From contig CAMPDV010000250.1 of assembly GCA_946699065.1 (NCBI GenBank), positions 248,001 through 312,000 on the forward strand: DNA of 64,000 nt, given 5' to 3'. Source of the DNA: Loxodes magnus (taxonomy: Eukaryota; Ciliophora; Karyorelictea; Loxodida; Loxodidae). This document shows, one piece after another, positions 50,340 to 62,700 of the stretch; position 1 is the stretch's first letter, and every line of letters starts with the position of its first letter. A program made the position numbers and the translations under genes. The notes beneath the pieces are model-generated. The model was not told the DNA's origin, did not search any database, and saw nothing but the letters and a program-made list of their open reading frames with translations.

Positions 50340-50372
50340 AGAGCGCGTAGCACCTCGTTGGTGCGCAGCTCT
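50340..50372 (-). other. LINE 3'-end hairpin
   Basis: The best-paired example of the 33-nt hairpin: outer 5-bp stem AGAGC/GCTCT, internal loop GCGTA/GCA, inner 5-bp stem GCACC/GGTGC, loop TCGTT. Probable recognition site of the element's reverse transcriptase, by analogy with stringent LINE/SINE pairs. Confidence 0.6.
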
Positions 50373-51362
50373 TTACATATCTCAATATATGTCCGTTTCT
50401 TCAAGTAGGCCTTCAGGTAATAGAAATTCTTCTCTTATTAGTTACATATCTTCCTCACTTTCATCAATGCTAACTCTTGTTCTTCTGTCTTCTATCTATC
50501 TACGCTTTATTAGATCTTTATTGCAAGCTTTATTTATTTTTTCTTATATATCTTATTAATTTTCATTTCTAATTCTTTTCTTCTTGATCAAGCTTTTATA
50601 CACTCATAAAAATTATCCTTTTCCTGCTCTATAGTCTTTTCCTATTTCTCTTTTGCATTCAATTTTCTTTTCTATATATCCTCTTTTCCTTTTTTCTAAT
50701 ATACTTTTGATATAATCTTTTATTATCAAGTCAACTTTAGCTCTTTTTACTTTTCTTAGATTCTAATGAATTTCTCGAATTTGGCCGTTCCTCAAATTAT
50801 ATCAAATAGTTCCATTCCTTATCTCTCTACTCCTGATGCTCTAAGATTTCAGATAAATTATTATCTTCCTTCTTTGTATTCTGAACAGTTTTCTATGATA
50901 TGCCTTTCGTTTTCTCTTGCATTGCTACAGAAAGGGCACTGACTTGTCATAACTAGGTGTCTTTCTTTTAAACAATCCTAACTCCCATTACATCTCGCTC
51001 TTATTCTAAATAGGTAACATATTTCTTCTTTTCTATTTTTATTATATCTCAGGTAATTTGGTGGTCCTATTACATATTCATCAAATAATGTTTTTCTATA
51101 TTGTAATGTTGTTATCATTTACTCCATCCTTTCTATCTTCTACATATACTCTATATTCTCATATTGCAGGATTAATGTTTTTCTTTCCTTTTTAATTGTT
51201 ATTACCATCATCTATAAATATTTCTTTGTCTTCAATTTTTAATTCTACTTTTATTGCTGTGCAGCATTATTCAAATATAAAATTCTCTTCTTTACCTAGG
51301 TCGAACAATAATCCGTCTATGGTTTTTCCTTTGTTTCCTATTAATTTGCCTCTTAATCTTAA
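50340..51362 (-). mobile_element. 5'-truncated LINE 3' end with C-terminal zinc motif and terminal hairpin
   Basis: Minus strand in ciliate code. About 330 codons of the C-terminal part of a LINE ORF2: GKLIGNKGKTIDGLLFDLGK, then ICYLFRIRARCNGSQDCLKE, the zinc motif QCPFCSNARENERHIIENCS (CX2CX8HX4C, at about 50885-50940), and a basic helical tail. A Cys/His cluster of this kind closes many LINE ORF2 proteins. There are a few frame breaks. The element ends with a hairpin at 50340-50372 (AGAGC and GCTCT arms, GCACC/GGTGC inner stem) and an A+T tail. It splits the duplicated block: the uninterrupted site reads CTATTAATAAAATATTAAAT in units 1, 5 and 8. The short plus-strand frames here are shadows. 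Confidence 0.75.
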
Positions 51363-51364
51363 TA

Positions 51365-54300
51365 AAATATTAAAAATAAATAATTAAAGAATAATTCCTA
51401 ACTTAATTATTATAAAAAGTTTAGTAAACTTTTATTTTTAATAAAATAACTTAAATTTAAAAAGCAATAATAATTTACTATAAGTAGATTAAATTTTACT
51501 TACCATAACTTAAGTAATTAACATATATTTTACATTTTAAGTTAATTTTAATATTTACATTTATGTTAAATAATTATTATAAAACATTCAGGAATATAAT
51601 CTTTATAATAATATATTGAGAGTAGATAAAGTTATTTACATTTAAATCTAAATGATTTACTATTTAATTTACTTTTTTACTTTCTAAATCTTTTTAAGCA
51701 GATTTTTTCAACAGTAGTATGATTTTAATATCTTACTTTATTTTACTTAATGTTTGTTCGTATATTTTATATCGAAATCCATATATAAAACTTATGTCAT
51801 TATTCAAAATTAATTTCTTACAATTAAAATTATAAGCAAAAAAGAAATAAAAGGTTAATTTAAGATCATTTAATAAATATTTTTAATATTTTTTCTATCT
51901 TAATAAAAAGCTGGGTATTTAATTTTTATTTAATACTATTTTTGTAAAATAAAACTAAAATATGCTTTAATCAATAATGAGTAAAAATGTTAAAATTAAA
52001 CTTTATCTTTCGAAATAGCTATTTATCAATTAATAAAGTATTTAAAAATATCTGTTAAAACCAAAAATAATAAATTTAAATATCAATTTTAGATTACTTT
52101 TTATAATTTTATATAATAGAATTAAAAAATATTTTAAAAGCTTAGAAAAAAAATATACAACTTTATCTGAAATTTCTTAAAAAGCATTTTTAAAATGTTT
52201 ATAAAATAAATAGTCTTTATAGCCAAATTATAATTTTCTTTTCATTTAATATTATACTAAAAATGAATTGATGAATGCTATGTAATGTGATTCAGCAAAT
52301 ACTCTTTATTAAAGTAAATGTTTTGTTATTTATTTACAAAGAGTCTTTATTCATTACAACAACTTAATTGCTTTTCAATTTTAGTTATTTATTTTTTGCA
52401 TAGTTAACTTTTTAAATTATATGCATAGTAATTATAATTGTATTTAAATTTTTTACTATTATAAAAAAAAAAAAACTTTGATTCAAGTGCGCGTAGAACC
52501 ACAATGGTGCGCAGCACTAATAATAAAATATCAGATAATATGAAAATAAATAGAGTTAAAATAACTAAGTTAATAGTTAAAAATATGATTATTTATTTTT
52601 ATTAAGTTATTTTAGCTTATAAAATAATAATTAATTTATAATTAATTTCTTGTTTTAATTTTTATTCTCATTTTCTTTGGTTCTAAAACTTATTAACTTA
52701 TAACTGTATTTTATAATTTAAATTTAATTATTTTTTATTAAATTCTATTTATTCTAATGAAGATTTAAGTATAGCATTAAATATGATTTTATATAATTAA
52801 TCTAATAAAATGTATATTATAAACATAAATTTTTAAATTATTTTAGTTTTAAATATCTATTAAATAAGTTTAATCTTAATTAGCTTAAAAATTCTTTCAA
52901 AAGAAAACCACTAAAAATCTATTATACATAAATTTACAAATTATAAATGATTCATAGCTAAATAAAATAAATTATTAAAAAAATGAATTCAAGAAAAAGT
53001 AAACATATATAAAAGATATTTTAGTAATTCAAAAGAAACAAGAAAAATATTATGTTATATAATCAGACTAATTTAAGTAATAAAAAGATTAATTAAAAAA
53101 TCTTATAAATTTCTAATTTTATTTATTATTTACTTTATTAAACTAAGTATAAATAAAGAGAAATTTCTTAAACATTTAATTATCTTATTAATTAATCACT
53201 AGAAACTTAAAAAAAATAAATATTTATTAATGATTGTTATTCATTTAATGTAATTAAAGCAAGCTTAGCAGTTTGTTTTTAATAAATATATCTTTATTTA
53301 GATTTTCAAATAATATATCAATTTTTTTAATCTTTTTTTTAAATAAAATTTAAGTTATTTTATGAAATATTTTAAATTTAATTAGGGTTTAATGATATTT
53401 CTAATTATTTAAGATATTTTGAATAATTAGAATGAAATAAATTTAAATTTTTTATGAAGTTTATGTTTATTTTATGGAGGATTGTACTTTTTAATATTTT
53501 TAGATAGTTTTAAATATTTTGTAAATAGAATTTTCTCTCTTTATGTTTAATGTGTTTATTTATTGGTTATATTTGTATATTTGTAATTTTGCATAAGAGT
53601 TTTTACTGTTGCAAGGTAATTTTGTTCATAATAAATCTGTATTTTGTAAAAGTTAAAATATAATATTGTAAAATAGTATAATAATTCTTTACTTCAGCTT
53701 TTAACTTTTATCAAATTATTTTATTATTATTTGATAATTTCTCTTTTAAATTAATTTGAATTACATGTTTTACTTTTATAGGTATGCTTCATACCTTCAT
53801 TAAATATTTTAGGTTAGTTTAATTTTTAAAATGTTAATTTAATAGTTTGTATTAAAGCTAGCTGCTCTTAGTATAATAGATTAGTTTAGTTTAAAAATGT
53901 TGATATATTTGTCTATTTAAGCAATCTTGAAATGTGATAAATATAAGTTATAGCAGATTGCAATTAATATCTACTCTTAGTTAAAATTAAAATATATATA
54001 AAATGTAAATTTTATTAAATATAAAGATTAAAATAACTTATCATAGTAATTATGCTTCAAAATGTTAATAATTAATTAGTTTTATCACACTTAAAGGTAG
54101 GAATTAGTTATTAAATTATTAATTTAGCTAAGTATTTTATTTAACTCAGATTATACAATTTTTATTATTAATTTTTTATTAGTTTTCTATAGATAAAAAT
54201 AAATGAAAATAAGATAAATTTATTTAAAAACTATCTATATTTTTAAATATTAAAAGCCATAAAAATAATATATTTTATATACATATTTTACTATAGAAAG

Positions 54301-55600
54301 GCTATCTCAAATTATACTTAAGACTTAATTATTTTATATCTCTATAATAGATAGTAAATATTATTTTTATATAGATGAAATTTTATTTAACAATTTGTAT
54401 CTATAAAATATATTATTTACTATCTATTTTAGAGAGATACTAAAATAACTCTACTGTAAAAAGATTTATTTTAAGATATTAAATTTAATTTATTTCTACT
54501 TCCTCAATGTAAAAAATAAAAATAAACATGAACAAATTATAAATTTAGTTTCTTAAGAGATTGATAATATTTTGATTACTTTTAAAAAATCTATATTATA
54601 GTTTATTATTAAGGTAAACATTTAAAATAATTCTATCATTTTAAATCAGATTTTATTAAACTTTATATAATTCCAATCTACTTTTTTCTTAATTTAAATT
54701 AAAATAAAATTAGAGATAAAATTCTAATTTTTTAAATTTATAACGATAAATATTTGTCTATAATTAAATATCTAAATAAAAGAATAATAAATTTAGATAT
54801 TTATAATTTTAAATTTATGTTTAATCTACAATTTTCTTTACTTTAATTAGATATACAACATAAAGTATAAATCAAATCAAACTTTAAATTATTACAAAAT
54901 AAATACACTTATATTGTAATCTTTTTATTCAAATACTTAACTTATAATTCAACATATTATAACTATCAATATATTTAATATAACTATGCAATATATCAAC
55001 ATTATAGTCAATTAACAAATCCACAAATACCATCAACATTTATCTCAACAAACAGATCAATTCTTAACCATCAACCCACAAAACTCACCTCAAATTAAGC
55101 CTATCACTAAAATCAAATATTTCAATAAACAAGAGGATTAGGCAGTTAAAATCATTTTTCTACTTAATTAAAGAAAGAGTTAAAGATTGAATGATAATAG
55201 AAGATATTCAATTTATAAGTAAAAAATAAAACAATTCTTGCTATTATTGTAATTCATTGAATTATTTATTCAAAAGAGATTAAAACTATTTTGTTAAATT
55301 AATATCTAAACTGAAAAATAAAAAACTTAAAAGATATTCATTTTAAAAAACCATTCATTAATAAAAGCTTTACTTCAATAACTAAGCAGAAATAAACAGC
55401 TCAAAAGTAAATCATCAAGAGAACTGGAAAATATTTTTTAATAGATAACTAAAATATTTAATCTTTTATTTAACTTTCAGTCAACAAAGTTAATGAAAAA
55501 GAGAATAAAATAAATCAATAACACTAAATATCTTTATTCATATAAACTAAAAATAAAAAAGATAAAATATTTTATTTATTCTAATTTTCATTAATATTCT
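51365..55600. repeat. Diverged copy of the 4.2-kb block, unit 7
   Basis: Collinear with 5250-8930 but with many substitutions and indels throughout. It lacks the S1b element found in units 1, 5 and 8. An extra A+T-rich segment lies around 54190-54540. Non-coding by eye. Confidence 0.6.
52486..52518 (-). mobile_element. Hairpin-only remnant of an S1-type element
   Basis: A 33-nt hairpin (AGTGC and GCACT arms, loop in AACCACAATGGT) next to TTGAATCAAAG and a T-run when read on the minus strand, matching the tails of the S1 elements. Almost no body is present, so it looks like an extremely 5'-truncated insertion. It lies within about 25 bp of where units 1, 5 and 8 carry S1b, but in the opposite orientation. 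Confidence 0.5.
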
Positions 55601-55620
55601 AATAAAATTAAGTCTTATTA

Positions 55621-56830
55621 AATATATTAAAATATATAATAAAGGATTAATATATTCAATTTAACATATTATATTAATCAAACCTAACATTTAATTTAAA
55701 TTCTTAGCGAATTTAATAAAATCTACTATCTTTTTAATATTAAACCATTAAGAATAAACTTTATTTGAGATATTCAATTTTATAATATCTTAAAATTAAT
55801 TCATTTTTAAATAATCAACACTAAGATATAACATTTAGAATCAATCTATTTAACCAATAGTATTATGATCCTTTAATATTAGTATAACCATATAGAGATT
55901 AATACATTATAAAAATCTTAATTAATTACTTTTTTATAAAATCTTAAGGTTATTATGCTACTATAAAGGGTATAAGTTACTTCTATCATATAGAAAGTTA
56001 TTTAATTTATTAATTAACTAAATAAGTTTAACATTTTATAAATAAGTAAGTTATACAAATATATATTAGTTACTATTATACAATCTTTATAAAATAATAA
56101 TTTATTTTTCATTATTAACAAAAATATTTTTATTTTCTATACTTAAAGAGAAGCTTTGGGCTTAATTTTATATAATAATGTAAGAGTAGATTTTTTAAGG
56201 GATGGTTATAATTATAGTTTTGGTTTAAATAATTTAATAGAAATGAATAAGATAGTAATGGTTAAAGTGATTTGATAAGATTATTGATAAGGTTGGTCTA
56301 TATTATTTTTAATAGTTCTTAAAATTTAATTATTATTATAGTATTTAATAAATCTATTAGAATACAAACTAGAAAATAGCTAATTTAAACTAATTATATG
56401 TTACCGATCAAAGTATCAATGAAGTTCTTTATTTTTGTAAAAAGTGAAACTTTAATTTATTTAAGATATTTCTTATTTAAGTATAGCTTATATGATAACT
56501 ACATAAGAATTTTAGACTAAATTAAAATAACTTAGTTTCATATTATAATAAGATATATTTTCATTTAAACTTAATATTTTAGCATAATTATAACATCCTT
56601 TTATATTATTTATTACACCTAAACTTGTCATTTATTATTTCCAAACTATTCATTTCTCATCAATTATCTACTAAATTTCTTTATTATATACTCTATCTAC
56701 TTTCCTTTTTATCATTTTCAAGTTTAAGTGCAATAATTTAAAGATTTTCAACTAAATAATTATATAAAATAATGCTTTAATATCAAAAGTTAAATAGATT
56801 ATTTATTATTATGCTTTACAATTCATATTT
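55621..56830. repeat. Left flank of LRR unit 8
   Basis: Collinear with 11641-12620 and in its right half with 205-759, 29240-29700 and 37160-37740. Non-coding. Confidence 0.6.
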
Positions 56831-57025
56831 AAAAATCCATTTATTTATATATAACTATTTAAGCATTATTTATTATCTCTTTATTCTGCTTATTTGATGA
56901 ATAAGTTATGTAAAATTTATATTTTATTATATATAAAAAGTATCTTAATAAGCTATTTTAAGTAATTTTATTTATTTAATAAATTATTTATTAAAATATA
57001 AAATTGAATATTTGTTTACTTTCTT

Positions 57026-57343
57026 TCAAGTTTGAATGCTACCTTTCTCAACATTATGGATTATTGTCATACTTACGAACTTCTATTTAAGTTAATTAGC
57101 CCATTATTCTCTTATTTACGTTCCTTTAATATTTAAATATTTAAGATTTCTATAAAAAAGGTATTCTTATCCCTCTTAATCACAAATTGGAAAGCCTTCT
57201 TATGTAACATCCTTTGAATTATAAAGATATAAAGATTTTAAATGCTTACAGTTTGTTACCATTTATACTATATCTTTATTATTTAGTTAAGTGTCAAAAA
57301 AAGTTAATTATTTTAATTTGTTTATTTTAACTATTTCATCTAT
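57026..57343 (-). other. Open LRR-like extension beyond the LRR-8 stop
   Basis: About 105 further codons in the frame of LRR-8, uninterrupted, with the repeat TNCKHLKSLYL and the tail FYRNLKYLNIKGTQIREQW. Parallel to 12825-13142 in LRR-3. Confidence 0.5.
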
Positions 57344-58864
57344 TCAATTCTCATCTAACATTTTACATAATGCCAAGTCTAAGATTTCTAACTCCTTACA
57401 ATTTTAACTCATAGAATGTAAAGTCTTATTTTTTAGTTTTTTCATATCACTAAGAGATAATTTAGTAAGTTTCCTACAATTCTCAAAAATATAACATAGA
57501 GTTTCATTAGTTAGTTATTAAACAGAATTAAAGGATATTTCTTTATAATTCTATCCATAATCTCCTATTTTCTTCAAAGATGTATTAGTAAGTTTATATA
57601 ATTAATTTAATTTAATAGATTTTAAATTAGGACAGTTTTACAATAAAGATATCAGGTAATTATCATTAAAATTATTGCAGGCATAAATCTCTATATGCTA
57701 TAAATTATTTTACTACTTAGAAAATAATTCTTATATTGTTTCTGCTTATAAGCTTGAAAAAATTGTTAAACTACTAAGTTTAAAGTTTTTTAACTTCAAT
57801 ATGAATTAGTCGTAAGATATTTTTATATAGCATTAGTTAATTTTGTTTAAATTAGGACAAAAATCAATATACTTGTTCATATTCTCATTATGGTTAATAT
57901 TTATTTCTTCTAACATGTTTCCTTTTTATTTCAAATATTATAATAACATTTCTTGATTAATTCCTTCACTAAATATAATTAGTTCCTTTAAATTCAATCC
58001 TTAACAATAGTGTAGTAAAAACTTTCCTGTTATCGATTCCTAATTTATGTCTTAGATTTCTAAGGATTATAAATGAGTCAAATTTTACAAAAAATTTAAA
58101 TTTTCTTCATAAAGATTAAAAACACTTAAAACAATTTTTTTTAGATTTGAGCATTTTGATATATATTCTTGAAAGGTTTTATCTAAATTATTTAGTTCAA
58201 GTAAATGAATTTCTTATACTAATTTAAATCCTTTTTGAAATAAATTTAATTTTAGTTCTAAGCATTTTTTTATTTATTGAAAGATTTCTTTTGCTTAATT
58301 TTCTTATTATCATTTCTAAGTATCAATATACAGAATTTTAGTATCAGATTATAAAATTTGTTTGAGAGTTCAGTTTTTTTTATTTTAAACGTAGTCTTTA
58401 TTACTTGAATATTATTTTATTTCTAATTTTTCAAATTAATACTTAAACTTATTTAGAAATTTATTAACTAATTGTAGTCTACAAATGTCTATATTTTTAA
58501 GGAACTAACAAATATTTTGAAGAATATAAGAATTAGAAAATAAAGTTTATTTACTACTTTTAAACTGCTTGGCACTTTATTATTCTTAAGACAGTTCTTC
58601 TTCTTAATTTAAGTTTTTATGAAATCTCTTCATTGGAAGCGTTATTTCTTAGTCTTTTTAATCTTCTATTGATTCTTTTTAATTTATTTAACTAATTTTT
58701 TATTTTTAGTCTTAAGTTAAATCTTTTTAAATTTGGGCTATTACTTAAGTTTCTTTGAGATTCTTATTAGATTCTTCTTATTATTGATTAGAAAAGGACT
58801 ATTATTTTGGATTACCTAGTGTATAGTTTTAGCTACTAGTTGATTAATCAGTCCCACTTTACAT
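57344..58864 (-). CDS. LRR-8, intact F-box/leucine-rich-repeat protein (two exons)
   Basis: Conserved ATG at 58864, exon 1 to 58405, intron 58404-58303 (102 bp), exon 2 to TGA 57344-57346; 472 residues. No premature TGA or frameshift found. Polar Gln-rich N-terminus, F-box-like segment before the intron, then Cys-type leucine-rich repeats as in LRR-3. The same frame stays open beyond the stop to TGA 57026-57028, giving another repeat (TNCKHLKSLYLYNSKDV). No signal peptide or membrane segment. Probably an SCF substrate adaptor by family; its target is unknown. Confidence 0.7.
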
Positions 58865-59017
58865 TTTATTATAATTTTTTATTTTATCAGACTATTTATA
58901 CTTAGATTATGAATAACGGCTATATTTATAAATTTATACAATCATAATCATATTTTAAATAGATTTAAATAAGTATAATAAATTGTTTAAATTATATAAA
59001 TTAATAAATAATATTAT

Positions 59018-59760
59018 AGAGCACGTAGCACCCCAATGGCGTGCAGTTCTTTAATAAAGATTTTTAATGTTTAAATATCTCTTTGCTGAAGTCTTCCAAA
59101 GCGCAAACATTCCTTTGTGAATCTTGTCTTCTATAGGACCGTGATTTGAATTCTCCCTAAGAGCCGTTAATATATCTGGCATCTTTCATCTTTAACTTTA
59201 CTTGATGCTTCTTCAGTTTTTTCTTCTCTTGGTTTCTATGAGATTCTTGTTCTGTTCTCCCATAGTATTTCTTGGTACAGTAATTAAAGTAAATCTCAGT
59301 TGGAGGATTGTTTCTCCCTATTTAAAATTAATATATATAATAATAATAGTTTATTATATTGATTCAGCTTTGATTGCTTATCCAAATTTTGTTCTTTATA
59401 TAATAAGAAAGTAAAACTTCTTATCTTCAATTTCTTTTTTTTTGAGTCTCTATTTAGATTTTCTACTTCTTTAAATGATTAATTTATTTATTTAAACATT
59501 TCTAATTATACTTTAATTATTATTTTTTTATGTCTACAACTATTCAAATCAGGTTGCCCTAAAATGTATTTTCAAATTTTCATATTGCACTATTTTAATT
59601 TCTTGCTCCAAATAGATGAAGCAAGTTTTTGCTCTATCAGTGGATTTCGACTGAAGTTAGGAATTAGAAGCTTAAATAGGTTCTTTCATGCTATTGGTTA
59701 TATTTAAATACCTCTACCTAAATTGATTAGAACGTTTGGATATTTGGCCTGAGAGAAGAA
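59018..59760 (-). mobile_element. Hairpin-ended element S1a, unit 8 copy
   Basis: Same insertion as 4026-4760, hairpin 59018-59050. The coding half is again present but broken. The plus-strand frame at 59202-59414 is a shadow. Confidence 0.5.
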
Positions 59761-59769
59761 AAGTTTGAA

Positions 59770-62700
59770 TATAATATAATAGTGAAAATAAATATGATAG
59801 TTTGAGATAATATAGGAAAATAAAAGATATAATTGTAATAATTGTAATAAAAGGAAGAATCCTTATAATAGGAAAGAATATTTAAAAGTATCTTAAATAG
59901 ATTAAACTTAATAGGAAAATATCTTTTTTAAATGTTTATTTAAATTGAAAATAAAGTGTAGAAATATTTAAGTTTTAGTATTTAATAATATTTATCTCTT
60001 ACTCTATAGAAGCCTAATAAGTTACTTTATTATAAAAAATGAAGAGACTTTCTATTTTAAAATTGATAAAAATAGCTTTGAATCACTAAAAAATGAATAA
60101 TTAAAATTTGTAAAGAACAAAATATAAGTTGACTAATTATAAAATAATATAAGCTAAATATCAATAGAAGTAATACTTTAAAAATAAGTACTTTATTATA
60201 ATTATTTTTAAAAATCTTTATTTTTCTACAATAACTATTAATAAAATATTAAATAATTAAACAATAATTCCTAACTTAATTATTATAAAAACTTTACTAA
60301 CATTTTTAATAAAATCACTTAAATTTAAAAAGTAATTATAATTTACTTAAAGTACATTTAATTTACTTACCATAACTTAAGTAATTAACATATATCAATC
60401 TAAGCTAATTTTAATATTTACATTAATGCTAGATGATTCTTATAAAACATTCAGGAATACAATTTTTATAATATTATATTGAGAGTAGATAAAGTTATTT
60501 ACATTTAATCTAAGTGATGCAACTATTTAAATTACTTTTTTACTAAATCCTTTTAAGTAATTTTTAGTAGTATAATTTTAATATCTTTGTTTATTTTACA
60601 TTATATTTATAAATAAAACTTAAGTAATTATTCAAAATTTATTTCTTACAGTTAAAATCATAAACACAAAAGAACCTTAATTTCTTAAAATGTCATCTTT
60701 TCTTATTGTATCTTAAAAGCTGGCTATTTAATACTACTTTTAATAAAACTATGCTTTAATAATGAGTCAAAATATTAAAAGTTTATGTTTGGAAATAGCT
60801 AAAATGGTTATATAAAATATTGATATCTCCTAATACCAAAAATAACTAAATTTAAATATCAATTTAGATTATTTTTTTATTTTTATATAATAGAATTAAA
60901 AAATATTTTTATGCTTAGAAAGAAAATATACAACTTTATCTGAACTTTCTTAAAAAACATTATTAAAATGTTTATAAAATAGATAGCCTTTTTATAGCCA
61001 GATTATGATTTTCTTTTCTTTTAATTTAATATTATATTAAAAATAAATTGATGAATACTATATAATAAAATGTGATTCATCAAATACTCTATATTATAGT
61101 AAATGTTTTGTTATTTATTTGCAAAGAGTCTTTATTCATGATAAGAACTTAATTGCTTTTCAATTTTAGTTACTTATCTTTTTGCATAGTTAACTTTTTT
61201 AAATTATGTTATATACATGTAATTATAATTGTATTTAAACTTCTTATTATTATATTATATACATAATTTAAATAGGGTTGAAAGCCTCTCCTTCAGATGC
61301 TGCTTGGAGACCCAGCAAGGCAACAAAAAAATGAGCGCGGACGGAGGTTAAATCGGAAGAAGAGAAACCAATACAAGAGAAGGAAGATGTGACAAGCTGG
61401 ATTACTCTGAATGCCAGAAGGAAACTTTCTTCATCATAGGTCGGGGAAATGTACCAGTAATCGCATACTGCATCCTATGCTTTGGAAGGAAAAATTACAG
61501 GGACATACCGTAGGAAGAGAAAATAAGGAAAGATAGATCTATAAAAATTTTTTCGATAAAAATAAAATTAATTTAAAGAGCTGTGCAGCAACGAGAGTGC
61601 TACGCGTTCTGAAATCGAATTTATTTATTTATTATTTCTTATAATAAAATATAAGTGAATATGAAAATAAATAGAGTTAAAATAACTAAATTAATAGTTA
61701 AAAATATGATTATTTATTTTTATTAAGTTATTTTAGCTTATAAAATAATAATTAATTTAGAATTAATTTCTTGTTTTAATTTTTATTCTCATTTTCTTTT
61801 CTTCTAAAACTTATTAATTTATAACTGTATTTTATAATTTAAATTTTTTAATAAATTCTATTTATTCTAATGAAGATCTAAGTAAAGCATTAAATATGAT
61901 TTTATATAATTAATCTAATAAAATATATATTGTAAAACATAAATTTTAAAATTATTTTAGTTTTAAATATCTATTAAACAAGTTTAATCTTAATTAGCTT
62001 CAAAATTCCTTCAAAAGAAAAAGCACTAAAAAATGATTATAAATAAATATGCAAATTATATATAATTTATAGCTAAATAAAATATTAAAAAATTTTGATT
62101 TAAAAAAGTAAAAATAATAAAAATATAGACATTGAATAAAAAAAACATTTTAGCAAAGCATAAGAAACTTTTAAAATTTTATGTTTAAATAGTTAAACTA
62201 CTTTAAGTTATAAAAAGATAATTAAAAAATCTTATAAACTTATAATTTTATTTATTATTTGCTTTGATAAACAAAGGTGTAAATTTGAGAAATTTCTTAA
62301 ATATGTAAAAATTTTATTAATTAATCACTAAAAACTTTAAAAAATTAAATATTTATTAATTAGTGTTATTCTTTGAATGTAATTAAAGCAAGCTTATCAC
62401 TTATCTTTAATTTTAATAAATATATTTTTATTAGATTTTCAAATTAAAATATCCATTTTTTTAATTTTTTTCTTTTTTAATAAAGATTTAATAATTTTAT
62501 GAGATTTTGATTAGGCTTTAATGACATTACTATCTATTAAATATATTTTAAATTTCTTAGAATTAAATGTATATTATTTAAATTTCTTGGAGAATTCTAC
62601 TTTTTTAATATTTTTAAATTTTTTAAAATAATTTCTTAAATAGATCTTTAATCTATTAATTTTTAATGTATTGGTTGTAATTGTATATGTTTTTTAATTT

